DNA from: Helicobacteraceae bacterium
Lineage (GTDB): Bacteria; Campylobacterota; Campylobacteria; Campylobacterales; SZUA-545
Assembly: GCA_031275395.1 (NCBI GenBank)
Contig: JAISOU010000032.1
Coordinates: forward strand, 1-64,000
Length of the DNA stretch: 64,000 bases
Reading direction: 5' to 3'
The notes under the pieces are model-generated. The model was not told where the DNA came from. It searched no databases and worked only from the letters and a program-made list of their open reading frames with translations. Position numbers and translations under genes: made by a program. This document shows positions 38,234 to 47,331 of the stretch, piece by piece. Each line of letters starts with the position of its first letter. Positions within the stretch are counted from its first letter, which is position 1.

Positions 38234-38944
38234 CTAATTTACGGGCTTTTCTATAATCGGCGCTATCAGATCCCTCCAGCGCTCGTATCCCGCGCCGTTT
38301 AGATGCGCTCCGTCGTAGGTATATTTCATATCGAGCGATCCGTTTTTGGCTAGTTTTTCGTTTAGGTTTATAAACAAAACGCCTTTTTTTGCCGCGATCG
38401 CTTTTAGTTTATCGTTTAATTCGTCTACGTTTTTATTGATTGCCGCCGATCTTTGAAAATCTTGCGCGACGTATAGCGTGGATTGAACGATCGCCTCGAT
38501 TTTTCGCTTTTGCAGTTCGTCGATGATCTTTTCTATATTCGCCGCCGCCGTTTCCGTCGGAATACCGCGGGTAATATCGTTTATGCCGCCCATGATAAAG
38601 CAGAGTTTTGGCTTCAGCCGATAAACCTCGTCTAGCCTGTTCAAAAAGCCCTCCGTTATATCAGCCGCAATGCCGCGATTTGCTATATCGTCTCTCGATA
38701 ACAATTCGTTCCATTCGACCCATTCGGTTATAGAATCTCCCAACATAACCGCTTTTACGCCGTCGCTTTTATAGATGCGAAAAAGACCGTTTCGCCCCTC
38801 GTATCTTGGATTGTTTTTGTAGATAGCGGAAGACTGTTTGACCTCCGTATTTTGCACCGCGTTTAACTGCGCCGCAAAAACGACCGCCGCCAAACATATC
38901 GACCTTAAACCCGCTCTGTATAATTCAATCGCCGCTTTTGCCAT
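38234..38944 (-). CDS. Exported SGNH/GDSL-family hydrolase
   Basis: The 236-residue product has a hydrophobic N-terminus (about 12-32) acting as signal or anchor. SGNH blocks are present: block I GDSITEW (catalytic Ser), block III GGIND, and block V DGAHLNGAGY with the Asp and His. The family hydrolyses esters, including acetyl groups on sugars; the substrate is unknown. It stands alone between aspC and a tRNA gene. Confidence 0.85.
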   Translation of the reverse strand: MAKAAIELYRAGLRSICLAAVVFAAQLNAVQNTEVKQSSAIYKNNPRYEGRNGLFRIYKSDGVKAVMLGDSITEWVEWNELLSRDDIANRGIAADITEGFLNRLDEVYRLKPKLCFIMGGINDITRGIPTETAAANIEKIIDELQKRKIEAIVQSTLYVAQDFQRSAAINKNVDELNDKLKAIAAKKGVLFINLNEKLAKNGSLDMKYTYDGAHLNGAGYERWRDLIAPIIEKPVN

Positions 38945-38973
38945 ACTCTACTCCAAATGAAGAAATTAAAAAG

Positions 38974-39049
38974 TGGCGCGCCCAGCAGGACTCGAACCTG
39001 CAACCTTCGGCACCGCAAACCGATGCTCTATCCGTTGAGCTATGGACGC
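38974..39049 (-). tRNA. tRNA-Arg (anticodon GCG)
   Basis: A 76-nt cloverleaf on the minus strand with encoded CCA. Acceptor GCGTCCA pairs with TGGGCGC; D arm GCTCAACGGATAGAGC carries A20, an arginine determinant; the anticodon stem TCGGT/GCCGA encloses loop TTGCGGT, giving GCG at 34-36; T arm GCAGGTTCGAGTCCTGC. Most bacteria read CGU/CGC/CGA with an ACG (inosine) tRNA, so the G34 form is unusual. Confidence 0.9.
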
Positions 39050-39115
39050 CCGTAAGTAATTGAAGGGCGTGATTGTATGATTTTATTTATTAAACATCGA
39101 TTAAAGGCGGGCAAT

Positions 39116-39442
39116 ATGAGGGCGATTTTGGGCGTTTTATTGGCGTTAAACCTATATGCGAACGGCGGCGATTACCAAAGAGGCGAAAGGCTTTTTTATA
39201 CGCAATTAGCCGATACGATCGGGCTAAACGGCGCGGATTTTGCCTACAGACTAACGATTGCGGAGTGGGAAAAGCTCTTTGAAAACGACGGCGAAGGTTT
39301 TATCCGCGCTCTTGGCGACGAATATCCCGCTCTAAAACGCGCGATCGCAAAGCAGAGCTTTATCAAAGCCTTGCCGGATCTAAAAGCGTTTTTGATCTTA
39401 TACGCCAAAGACGGCGGCGGCGGTTTTGTCGGCGGCTACTAA
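39116..39442 (+). CDS. Small exported protein, cytochrome c-like length but no haem motif
   Basis: The 108-residue product has a signal peptide (MRAILGVLLALNLYANGG). The mature part, with YQRGERLFYTQLADTIG, LTIAEWEKLFEN and KALPDLKAFLILYA, has the helix spacing of small monohaem cytochromes, but no CxxCH is present, so it cannot bind haem covalently. The ATG at 39116 follows AAAGG; an upstream in-frame ATG at 39077 would bury the signal peptide. It ends in a glycine-rich tail. Confidence 0.65.
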   Translation: MRAILGVLLALNLYANGGDYQRGERLFYTQLADTIGLNGADFAYRLTIAEWEKLFENDGEGFIRALGDEYPALKRAIAKQSFIKALPDLKAFLILYAKDGGGGFVGGY

Positions 39443-39534
39443 ACGGGCGGCTATCGGCGAGTAACCCGCGCTAATGCAATAAAGAGGATTTTTAGAATAC
39501 GGCGATCGTTAAAATAACGGCGGCTACGCCTATA

Positions 39535-41751
39535 TTAAAACTTCGCGAGCGTAGCGCCTATGCCGCCCATATTTGCGGGCGCGTCTGAAAAACTTGAAAT
39601 ATGCGGATAAGATTTTAACGCCTCTCGCACCGCTCTTGCCAAAGCGCCGCTTCCGATTCCATGCACGATCAGCGCTTCGTCAAAACCCGCGATCAGCGCG
39701 TCGGATAAAAACTTATCCAGCAGTTCTAGCGCCTCCTCTACTCTTAATCCGTGCAGATCGATCTTAAAACTTGCCATTTGCGGTTTTTCCACAAAAACTT
39801 TAGGAGCTTTTTGAGGCAAAATCGCGGCTTTTTTTAACTCGTTAATAGGCGCGTATAACCGCGCCGAACCGCTTTCTATCAGCGCGCGATCGCCTTTAAT
39901 CGACGTGATTTCGCCTATCGTCCCCAAATATTTGACGCTATCTCCTTCGCGAAAGGTTTGCGGCGTTTGATCCGACCTATCGAGGCTTGAGGGTTCGATC
40001 GCGTTTTTTAGCGCGTTCGCCGCGTTTAGGGCGCGGTGGCGATCGGCTTCGTTTGGCGCTTTAGCCGCCGCTTTAGCCGCGTCGATCGCCGCTTTGTAAT
40101 CCTTTTCAAGCGCGCCGCGCCGCTTTTTATACTCCTCGTTTAACGCCTCGCGCTCCGCGTTTAACGCCTCTTTTTGACGCGCCACATCGTTTCGATCGGC
40201 GTTTAATTCGGCGATATTCTGTCGCATTTGTCGCTCCAAAGCGCTCGATCGCTCTATGAGATCGTTTAGCCGCTCTCTATCCTCGCCGTAAATGCGCTGC
40301 GCCTCGCTAACGACGGTATGCGAAATACCGTAGCGCAAAGCCGTTTCAAAGGCGTAACTGCGTCCGATCGAGCCTTGCAAAAAACTAAAAGTCGGCTTTT
40401 GATTTTTCTCGTCGTAAAGCGCCGCAAAAAGTTCTACGCGATCGTTTTTTGCCGTCAAAGCCGCCAGACGCTTGTTGTGCGTCGTAACGACGATGCGCGA
40501 TCCGCGATCGCTTAAGCGTTCCAAGATCGCCTTAAACAAACTCGCCGCTTCGTCGCTATCCGTGCCAAGCTCGATCTCATCAACGCCGACGATCAGATTT
40601 TCTTTGGAAAAAAGCGGCGCGAACCGCCTCATTCGCCCCGCGAAAGTCGAAATATCGTTTCTCGCGTCCTGCGGATCGGCGATAACCGCTTCGATACCCT
40701 TAAAACGCCCGATCGCGCTTTTATGCCCGTCGATCTTCATAGGAATCAGATATTTTGCCATTAAAACCGCGCTTAATATCGATTTAAGAAGCATTGTTTT
40801 GCCGCCCGCGTTAACGCCCGTAATCAGCGCGATCGGCTTAGAAAAATCGATCGAGATCGGCGTAGGGTTTTTAAGCGCGGGGTGGCAAAAAGCGCTTAAA
40901 ATAACGTTGGACGAGTTATTTGGCGCGACAATCGTTAGATCGTTAGCCTTTGCGAAATTAACTCGCGCCGCCAGAGAATCGAAGCGATCAAACGCCGCGT
41001 TGATAAAGCGCAAACTCTTTACCCACGCAAAAAGCGCGGCGGAATGTTCGCGCTCTAGCTTTGCGATCGCGCTTATCCTTTCGTTTTCCAAATCCTCGAT
41101 CGCGCCTTTAATCTCTCCTAGCGCTCTTGGCAGAACGTAGAAAAAACCCGCCTGCGTCCGATCGACGACGCGTCCGGAAAGCAGGCGGTTGAAGCCGCCG
41201 CGAAGCAACAACGTTTCCTCGCCGCCGACTATATGAACCTGCCGATCGACAAGATACGGCGCGAGTTTTGAATCCGAAGCGACGCGCGAAAGCAGATATT
41301 TCGCCTGTTTTTTCTTCTCGTCTATCGCGCTTTTTAGACGCGCGATCTCCTCGTTTGCGATAATTTCGCCGTCGTGATCAAAAATAGCCGTAAGATTTTT
41401 CAGCGGCTTAACGGTTTCGATCGCGCCAGCCCACTCCGCCGCTTTTTCGCCGATCTTTCCCTCGTAATCCCTAAGCTTTAATATCTCAAAAAAACGGGCG
41501 ATTCGCGCAAAATCAAAAAGCTCGCCGATACGCGCAACCCCGCCTTTGGCAAGCCTTGCGATCGCGCCATCAAGGTTTTGAACTTGCGGCAAAGCGGGAA
41601 TATCGAGCGATTCCAACTCGTTCAAAAGCGCCGCGTTTTGCGCCAAATCGCCTTCAATTGTAAAGGGTTTTTCGCGCGCGAAAAACGAGGCGAGAGCCAA
41701 GAAGCGCTCCTCTAAATCCAAGCGTTTGATCAGTAATTCCATTTGCGACAT
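39535..41751 (-). CDS. mutS2: MutS2 family ATPase with Smr endonuclease domain
   Basis: MutS2 suppresses recombination or acts on stalled ribosomes, depending on species; in H. pylori it limits recombination and helps repair oxidative damage. The product of about 738 residues has the MutS core helices, the ABC-type ATPase (ITGVNAGGKTMLLKS, later IVGVDEIELGTD and TTHNKRLA), a long coiled coil, a KOW-like linker and a C-terminal Smr domain (DLHGLRVEEAL, HGIGSGALARAV). The start at ATG 41751 gives MSQMELLIKRLDLEERF; the frame is open to 41982 but that would run across the gapA start. Confidence 0.92.
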   Translation of the reverse strand: MSQMELLIKRLDLEERFLALASFFAREKPFTIEGDLAQNAALLNELESLDIPALPQVQNLDGAIARLAKGGVARIGELFDFARIARFFEILKLRDYEGKIGEKAAEWAGAIETVKPLKNLTAIFDHDGEIIANEEIARLKSAIDEKKKQAKYLLSRVASDSKLAPYLVDRQVHIVGGEETLLLRGGFNRLLSGRVVDRTQAGFFYVLPRALGEIKGAIEDLENERISAIAKLEREHSAALFAWVKSLRFINAAFDRFDSLAARVNFAKANDLTIVAPNNSSNVILSAFCHPALKNPTPISIDFSKPIALITGVNAGGKTMLLKSILSAVLMAKYLIPMKIDGHKSAIGRFKGIEAVIADPQDARNDISTFAGRMRRFAPLFSKENLIVGVDEIELGTDSDEAASLFKAILERLSDRGSRIVVTTHNKRLAALTAKNDRVELFAALYDEKNQKPTFSFLQGSIGRSYAFETALRYGISHTVVSEAQRIYGEDRERLNDLIERSSALERQMRQNIAELNADRNDVARQKEALNAEREALNEEYKKRRGALEKDYKAAIDAAKAAAKAPNEADRHRALNAANALKNAIEPSSLDRSDQTPQTFREGDSVKYLGTIGEITSIKGDRALIESGSARLYAPINELKKAAILPQKAPKVFVEKPQMASFKIDLHGLRVEEALELLDKFLSDALIAGFDEALIVHGIGSGALARAVREALKSYPHISSFSDAPANMGGIGATLAKF

Positions 41752-41796
41752 ATTAGCGCCCGTTAGATCAACCGCGTTAAAGCCCATTAAGCGTAA

Positions 41797-41802
41797 TATA
41801 CT
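41797..41802 (+). promoter_or_regulatory. -10 box of gapA
   Basis: TATACT, 27 bases before the gapA ATG, in a locally AT-rich stretch. The gapA site GAAGGGAG follows. Confidence 0.5.
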
Positions 41803-41829
41803 TATACCAAAAACGCGAAGGGAGAAAAT

Positions 41830-42822
41830 ATGAGCGTAAAAGTCGCAATCAACGGATTTGGACGAATTGGAATGCTCGCCGCGAAGGTAATCGCGGGGCG
41901 AAACGATCTGGAGCTTGTCGCGATCAACGCGACGGGCGCGCCCGATATGATCGAGTATCTGCTCAAATACGACTCGGTTCACGGGCGTTTCGAGGGCGTA
42001 AAGCTACTCGACGAAAAGACGATCAGGATCGGCAAAAACGAGGTTAAAATAAACTCTACGCGCGATCCGAACGAAACCGATTTTGGCGAAGCGACGGCGC
42101 TGATAGAAAGCACGGGAAAGTTTCTGACAAAAGAAAAAGCCGGCGCGCACCTGAGAAACAACGTTAAAAAAGTCGTTTTAAGCGCGCCCGCAAAAGACGA
42201 CACGCCAACCTACGTTATCGGCGTAAATCATACGCAATACAAGGGCGAAAATATCGTTTCCAACGCGAGTTGCACGACAAATTGTCTAGCGCCGATCGCT
42301 AAGGTGATCAACGATAATTTCGGCATTGAAAACGGCTTGATGACGACCGTGCATAGCTACACCAACGACCAAAACATCTTGGACGTGAAACACCCTTCGG
42401 ATCGCCGCCGCGCCCGCGCCGCCGCGCTTAATATGATCCCGACCACCACGGGCGCGGCAAAAGCGGTAGGCTTGGTTCTGCCGGAGCTTGCGGGCAAGTT
42501 AAACGGTTTTTCGATCCGCGTGCCTACGCCCGACGTTTCAGTCGTCGATCTGACGGTCAATCTAAAAAAATCGGCGAGCAAAGAGGCGATCAACGAAGCG
42601 ATCAAAGCGGCGGCAAACGGCGCTTTCAAAGGGCTGATCCTAATCGACGAGGATAAGTGCGTTTCAAGCGACTTTATCACCTGCCCCGCAAGCGCGATTT
42701 TCGCGCCGGATTCTACGCAGCTTATCGGCGATAAGTTTGCCAAAGTCCTAGCGTGGTACGACAACGAATGGGGTTACACAAACCGCCTTGTCGATATGGT
42801 TACATACGTGGGAACGCATTAA
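41830..42822 (+). CDS. gapA: Glyceraldehyde-3-phosphate dehydrogenase
   Basis: GapA oxidises glyceraldehyde-3-phosphate to 1,3-bisphosphoglycerate with NAD(P). The 330-residue product has the dinucleotide motif NGFGRIG, the catalytic Cys148 in SNASCTTNC and the His in VHSYTNDQ. GAAGGGAG precedes the ATG. It is divergent from mutS2 and ends in a strong terminator, so it is monocistronic. With pfkA next to it, the pair suggests a glycolytic cluster. Confidence 0.97.
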   Translation: MSVKVAINGFGRIGMLAAKVIAGRNDLELVAINATGAPDMIEYLLKYDSVHGRFEGVKLLDEKTIRIGKNEVKINSTRDPNETDFGEATALIESTGKFLTKEKAGAHLRNNVKKVVLSAPAKDDTPTYVIGVNHTQYKGENIVSNASCTTNCLAPIAKVINDNFGIENGLMTTVHSYTNDQNILDVKHPSDRRRARAAALNMIPTTTGAAKAVGLVLPELAGKLNGFSIRVPTPDVSVVDLTVNLKKSASKEAINEAIKAAANGAFKGLILIDEDKCVSSDFITCPASAIFAPDSTQLIGDKFAKVLAWYDNEWGYTNRLVDMVTYVGTH

Positions 42823-42846
42823 CTATACGCGCTTCGATCGCCAAAT

Positions 42847-42882
42847 ACGGCGGCTCTTTCAAGCTAAAAAGCCGCCGTTTTT
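42847..42882 (+). terminator. Rho-independent terminator of gapA
   Basis: ACGGCGGCT and AGCCGCCGT form a 9-bp GC-rich stem around a 14-base loop, followed by a T-run (TTTTTC). It lies 25 bp after the gapA stop. Confidence 0.85.
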
Positions 42883-42992
42883 CGGTTTTGTAGATCTGAT
42901 TACGAGTTAAATAACCGCGTATAATCAAAGCGCAAGGTTTTGGTTAATTGAAAACTCCCGTATAAACGCGCTATTTTATATTGGTAATTTAA

Positions 42993-42998
42993 TATAAT
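42993..42998 (+). promoter_or_regulatory. -10 box of pfkA
   Basis: TATAAT inside an AT-rich stretch, 43 bases before the pfkA ATG and after the gapA terminator, so pfkA has its own promoter. Confidence 0.6.
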
Positions 42999-43041
42999 AA
43001 TGAACAAGACGCAAGCAAACTAAAACGACAAAAGGATTTTT

Positions 43042-44004
43042 ATGAGCGGCATTGCGGTAATGACTAGCGGCGGCGATAGCGCGGGAATGAACCCGGGCGT
43101 TAAGCAATTTGTAGAACATAGCATTGAAAAAGGTTTGAAACCATACCTGATTTACGACGGACTAGAGGGTATGATCGACAATCGAATCAAACCTGCGGCG
43201 CACCGCGACGTTTCGGGAATTATTTACAAAGGCGGGACGATTATCCGATCGTCGCGCTCAAAGCGGTTTTTTGACAAAAATTATCGCCAGCGCGCCTTTG
43301 ACAACCTTAAATCGCACGGGATCGATAAACTTGTCGTTTTTGGCGGCGACGGCTCTTTTCGCGCGCTGGACGTTTTTTACGAAGATTTCAACGTGCCGTT
43401 TATGGGTATTCCGGCGACGATCGACAACGATATTTTCGGCACGGATTATTGTCTGGGCGCGGATACGGCGTTAAACATTATCCGCCAAGCGATCGACGAC
43501 GTGCGCGATACGGCAAGCTCTTTCAAACGCGCCTTTGTGATTGAAACAATGGGGCGCGATTGCGGATATTTGGCTCTGGTCAGCGCGCTTACCAGCGGCG
43601 CGGAGATATGCCTAATTCCCGAACTGCCCTACGATCTAGAAAGCCTTGGGCGGCGTTTCAAAAAAGAGGTGCAGGCGGGGCGCACCTATATTATCGCTAT
43701 TGTCGCCGAAGGGGTAAAGTTTGCGACGCAATTAACCGATTGGCTCGAAAACGAGATCGGAATGGAATCGCGCCTAACGATTTTGGGGCATATTCAGCGC
43801 GGCGGTAGCCCAACCGTGCATGATCGTCTGATGGGATTCGAATTTGCCACGCTCGCGATCGACGGGTTGCTTGAAGGCAGAAGCGGCGAGGTCGTTTGTT
43901 ACAAGGAGTCAAGAATGGTCTATAAGTCGATTGACGAGGTTACAAGCGGCAAATACAAGATCAATCCGCTCCATTTAGAGGCGGGCAAAAAACTAACAAG
44001 ATGA
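43042..44004 (+). CDS. pfkA: 6-phosphofructokinase
   Basis: PfkA phosphorylates fructose-6-phosphate, the committed step of glycolysis. The 320-residue product has the usual short bacterial length. GGDGS at 101-105 has the Gly that favours ATP over pyrophosphate; the catalytic TIDND is at 126-130, preceded by Ala where ATP enzymes usually have Gly and PPi enzymes Lys. MGRDCGYLA and HIQRGGSPTVHDR are also present. C. jejuni and H. pylori lack this enzyme, so its presence is notable. It overlaps the DUF815 gene by 4 bp. Confidence 0.94.
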   Translation: MSGIAVMTSGGDSAGMNPGVKQFVEHSIEKGLKPYLIYDGLEGMIDNRIKPAAHRDVSGIIYKGGTIIRSSRSKRFFDKNYRQRAFDNLKSHGIDKLVVFGGDGSFRALDVFYEDFNVPFMGIPATIDNDIFGTDYCLGADTALNIIRQAIDDVRDTASSFKRAFVIETMGRDCGYLALVSALTSGAEICLIPELPYDLESLGRRFKKEVQAGRTYIIAIVAEGVKFATQLTDWLENEIGMESRLTILGHIQRGGSPTVHDRLMGFEFATLAIDGLLEGRSGEVVCYKESRMVYKSIDEVTSGKYKINPLHLEAGKKLTR

Positions 44005-44762
44005 TCGATTGGACTAAAACGCGCGCGGCAATCTGGCTAGGCGACGGTTTCAAAGCGGTTACGAGGATCGATCCGATCGCGCTTGAGGATCTTTTAGGCA
44101 TCGATAGGCAGAAGGGTCTGTTGTTAACTAATACTCGCAACTTTCTGCAAGGCAAGCCTAGCGCTCACGCGCTTTTATGGGGGCAACGCGGTTGCGGCAA
44201 AAGCTCTTTGATCAAAGCGGTTTTCAACGCCTTACGCGACGACGGTTTGCGTCTGATCGAGGTCGATCGCGACGAGCTTTGCAATCTGCCCAAGATCGCC
44301 GATCTGATCGAAAACCAGCCGTTTAGATTTATCATATTTTGCGACGATCTTAGTTTTGAAAACGACGAGCGCGGATACAAGGGGTTAAAGCGGATTTTGG
44401 AAGGCTCGATCGAACTGCCGCCCGAAAATATTAAGATTTATGCCACAAGCAACCGCCGCCATTTGGTCAGCGAAAGCCTTAGCGACAACGCCAACGCGAT
44501 CGTGGCGGGCGAAGGAGGCGAACTGCACTACGCGGACGTTGTGGAGGAGAAACTCTCGCTATCGGATCGCTTTGGATTGACGCTTAGTTTTTACGGGGGC
44601 GAGGAAGATCGCTATCTGACTATGGTCGATCGATATTTCAAGGATTACAAAGGCGACAAAGAGGCGTTGATTCTTGAAGCCAAACGTTTTGCGCAACTTC
44701 GCGCAAGCCGATCGGGGCGCGTAGCCAAGCAATTTGTCGCCTATTTTGAAACAATAAACTAA
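44001..44762 (+). CDS. DUF815 AAA+ ATPase
   Basis: The 253-residue product has Walker A GQRGCGKSS (about 60-68), Walker B FIIFCDDLSF and an arginine-finger region (ATSNRRHL), the pattern of the DUF815 family of AAA+ proteins, whose role is not established. It overlaps pfkA by 4 bp, so the two are cotranslated, but no functional link is known. Confidence 0.85.
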   Translation: MIDWTKTRAAIWLGDGFKAVTRIDPIALEDLLGIDRQKGLLLTNTRNFLQGKPSAHALLWGQRGCGKSSLIKAVFNALRDDGLRLIEVDRDELCNLPKIADLIENQPFRFIIFCDDLSFENDERGYKGLKRILEGSIELPPENIKIYATSNRRHLVSESLSDNANAIVAGEGGELHYADVVEEKLSLSDRFGLTLSFYGGEEDRYLTMVDRYFKDYKGDKEALILEAKRFAQLRASRSGRVAKQFVAYFETIN

Positions 44763-44819
44763 TTCAAAAACCAAAGCAAATTACGAGCGCAAAATCCGCC
44801 TCATTATGAACAAGGGGGA

Positions 44820-44825
44820 TATAAT
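44820..44825 (+). promoter_or_regulatory. -10 box of dapF
   Basis: TATAAT preceded by a G-run, 25 bases before the dapF ATG. Confidence 0.6.
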
Positions 44826-44850
44826 ACGGCAAAAAAAAGGAAGGAAATCT

Positions 44851-45606
44851 ATGATTTGTAGCAAATATAGCGCAAGCGGAAACGATTTTATCGTTACGCA
44901 CTCGTTCAAGGAAGCCGATCGAAGAGAGTTGGCGGTTAGATTGTGCGATCGCGGTCACGGCGTCGGCGCGGACGGGTTGATCGTTCTTATACCGCATAGC
45001 AAATACGATTACGCTTGGGAGTTTTATAACGCGGACGGATCGCTTGCGGCTTTGTGCGGCAACGGCGCGCGCGCGGCGGCTTTATACGCTTTTGACAACA
45101 AATTGGCGGGCGAAAAACAGCGTTTTTTGACGGGCGCGGGCGTAATCGAGGCGATCGTAGGAGCGCGCGGCTTGGTCGAGGCGCGACTAACCGAACCGAA
45201 AATCATACGCGACGACATTCAGGAGCTGGGGCTGACGTGGCGGCTAATCGACGCGGGCGTGCCGCATTTGACGACTCATAGTAGATTATCCATTTTTGAT
45301 CGTCTGCCGTTATCCGAATTAAGAATGAAATACGACGCTAATATAGACGTTTATTCCGTAAAAAGTAGAATGATCAAGGTGCGTACTTTCGAGCGCGGCG
45401 TAGAAGCGGAAACGCTCGCTTGCGGCACGGGTATGGCGGCGTGTTTTTTTGCGCTCTATAGCGAAAAAAAGGTCGCGAGCCCTTGCGTTGTATTTCCCAG
45501 AAACGGCGACAAAATCCTGCTTTCAATAGTCGATAATCGCGTTTGCATAAAGGGTAAAACCGTTAAACTTTTTGACGCGATCATTAACGACGAACAAGCG
45601 GTTTAA
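44851..45606 (+). CDS. dapF: Diaminopimelate epimerase
   Basis: DapF converts LL- to meso-diaminopimelate for lysine and peptidoglycan synthesis. The 251-residue product has the two catalytic cysteines, C69 in LCGNGARAAALYA and the second in ACGTGMAA (about residue 191), and starts with YSASGNDF. The ATG at 44851 follows AAGGAAGG; an upstream ATG at 44806 would precede the -10 box. The stop overlaps the end of the convergent lipoprotein gene. Confidence 0.96.
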   Translation: MICSKYSASGNDFIVTHSFKEADRRELAVRLCDRGHGVGADGLIVLIPHSKYDYAWEFYNADGSLAALCGNGARAAALYAFDNKLAGEKQRFLTGAGVIEAIVGARGLVEARLTEPKIIRDDIQELGLTWRLIDAGVPHLTTHSRLSIFDRLPLSELRMKYDANIDVYSVKSRMIKVRTFERGVEAETLACGTGMAACFFALYSEKKVASPCVVFPRNGDKILLSIVDNRVCIKGKTVKLFDAIINDEQAV

Positions 45607-46085
45607 TATAAATAGCCGTTACCGTCTATGTATAGCCAAAAATTACCCTCTTTACGATCGCTAATTTTAACGTCGATCTGTAAAGAGGAGCTTAACGAAA
45701 CGTTTTGCCAATAAGTTTGGCTATAGTCGTTTCCCAAAACGCCCTCCCAACTTCCCCAGCGATTTCTTTGCGTCCAACCGCACCTGATATTCGCGCTTGA
45801 ACTTAGCCGCGTTAAATCGCAAACGAGATGTTTTTCATAAGCGTTGATCTCCTCTTTGGTAACGTATTGCGGCGATAAAAGCGTCCAAAATCCGCTCGAA
45901 ACCGAAACGTAACCCGATTGATTTTCGCCAAGCGATATTTTTATTCTCGATCGCGCTACGTCGTTGATCGTTATGCGGTCGATCGCCTCTATAGAAGTCC
46001 CCGATCGCTCGTCGTTATGGCGAACGCTCTCGTCGCACCCGCTAAATAAAAACAGCGCCATTAGGCAAAATACCGCTTTTTTCAT
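45603..46085 (-). CDS. Putative lipoprotein
   Basis: The 160-residue product has a type II signal peptide with lipobox LFSGC (Cys at about 17), so it is probably lipidated and membrane-anchored. The mature part has a strand-rich C-terminal domain with several Trp and Tyr residues (GCGW in part, QTYWQNV, FWLYIDGNGYLY). No family recognised. It is convergent with dapF with the stops overlapping. Confidence 0.7.
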   Translation of the reverse strand: MKKAVFCLMALFLFSGCDESVRHNDERSGTSIEAIDRITINDVARSRIKISLGENQSGYVSVSSGFWTLLSPQYVTKEEINAYEKHLVCDLTRLSSSANIRCGWTQRNRWGSWEGVLGNDYSQTYWQNVSLSSSLQIDVKISDRKEGNFWLYIDGNGYLY

Positions 46086-46347
46086 ACCGACTATTATGCC
46101 GCGTTTTTGTGAATAAAACATAAACCCGCCGCAATCTTAAACGCCTTTTGAGCCAAAATACGAAAAGGCTCAAACCGGTTTAGCCGTTTCCTAAGCCCGT
46201 CAAAGCTAGGATAAGTCTTATGCAGATCGACGATCTTTATCAAAAAACGCAAAGATGTCGGGGTTTGCGACCGATTGGCGTAAAGGCTCTCTCATAAACG
46301 CGAACGTATTTATGACAGCGATAACGCTAGGTAAATTGTATTAAGAG

Positions 46348-47271
46348 TTAAAAATCCCAAAAAGATTTTTCCTGACTTTCCGCTTGCGCTTTATTGACTT
46401 TTTCAACTAGCGAACAGTCGCCTAGTTCGCACGCGCGGCGAGCGTCGGCGGAGGCTTCTTTGTATTTTTCTAAATCATAGTAGGCGTTGGCGCGTCTAAG
46501 ATAGGCTTTTGGATCGTTGCCGCTAAGAGAGATAACCGACCCGTAATCGCGGATCATCGAGTCGCGATCGCCTAGTTTTTCATAAGCGGCGGCGCGATCA
46601 AGAAAAGTTTGCGTCGATCTTGAATCGAGCTTAATCGCCTGCGTGTAATCGGCGATCGCCGCCGAAATATCGCCCGTAGAAAAATAGACTTTGCCGCGTC
46701 CGCCGTAAGCCGTCGCGTTTTGCGGTTCTATCTGGATAAGAGTCGTATAGTCGTTGATCGCGCTTTTGGTATTGCCCATACCGAGATACGCCGCGGCGCG
46801 ATCGCCGTAGGCTTTCGCGGGATTTCGCTCCAAACTTATACCCTGCGTGTAGTCGCCGACCGCCGCCTTGAAGTTGCCCAGCGCATAATAGGCGTTGGCG
46901 CGTTCGTAGTAATTTGCGGCGATTGGAGCGAGATTAACGGCAAGATTGAGGTCTAAAACCGCTTTATTGTACTCTTTCATCTCGTAGTAAGCTTTCGCCC
47001 TGCTTACATAGATCCTTGCTCCAAGCCGTTTGTTGTATTCGATCGCCTTTGTGTAGTCGTTGATTGCGTTTAGATAGCTTTTAAGCTGAAAATAAGCGTC
47101 GCCTCTGGCTATGTAAGCCTGCGCGTTTTTTGGGCGCTCTTTGATCTCTTTGTTGAACTGCTGGATAGCCGCTCTGTAATTGCCCTCGTTAACCGCTAAC
47201 AGTCCGCGCTGAAACGAGCTTGCGCAAAAGGCGCAAACGCACGCCAGTAAAAATGCAAACAACAATCTCAC
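46348..47271 (-). CDS. Exported TPR-repeat protein
   Basis: The 307-residue product has an N-terminal signal peptide (about 1-18, ending CAFCAS) and seven to eight TPR units (such as NAQAYIARGDAYFQLKSYLNAI), then a C-terminal motif RRACELGDC. That tail matches the TPR protein at the start of the window. The GTG at 47271 is chosen because GGAG lies about 8 nt upstream; an in-frame TTG at 47283 is the alternative. A periplasmic scaffold role is inferred. Confidence 0.85.
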   Translation of the reverse strand: MRLLFAFLLACVCAFCASSFQRGLLAVNEGNYRAAIQQFNKEIKERPKNAQAYIARGDAYFQLKSYLNAINDYTKAIEYNKRLGARIYVSRAKAYYEMKEYNKAVLDLNLAVNLAPIAANYYERANAYYALGNFKAAVGDYTQGISLERNPAKAYGDRAAAYLGMGNTKSAINDYTTLIQIEPQNATAYGGRGKVYFSTGDISAAIADYTQAIKLDSRSTQTFLDRAAAYEKLGDRDSMIRDYGSVISLSGNDPKAYLRRANAYYDLEKYKEASADARRACELGDCSLVEKVNKAQAESQEKSFWDF

Positions 47272-47331
47272 ATCACTCTCCAACTCTTCAAAACTTTATC
47301 TCGTCTATTATACGTTTTTCTTGCAAACTTT

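Noticed and set aside
41752-41982. N-terminal extension of mutS2
   Set aside because: It would run across the gapA promoter and start, and the residues do not resemble MutS2.
46147-46174. TTTGAGCC/GGCTCAAA inverted repeat as terminator
   Set aside because: The stem is only 8 bp, the loop 12 bases, and no T-run follows.
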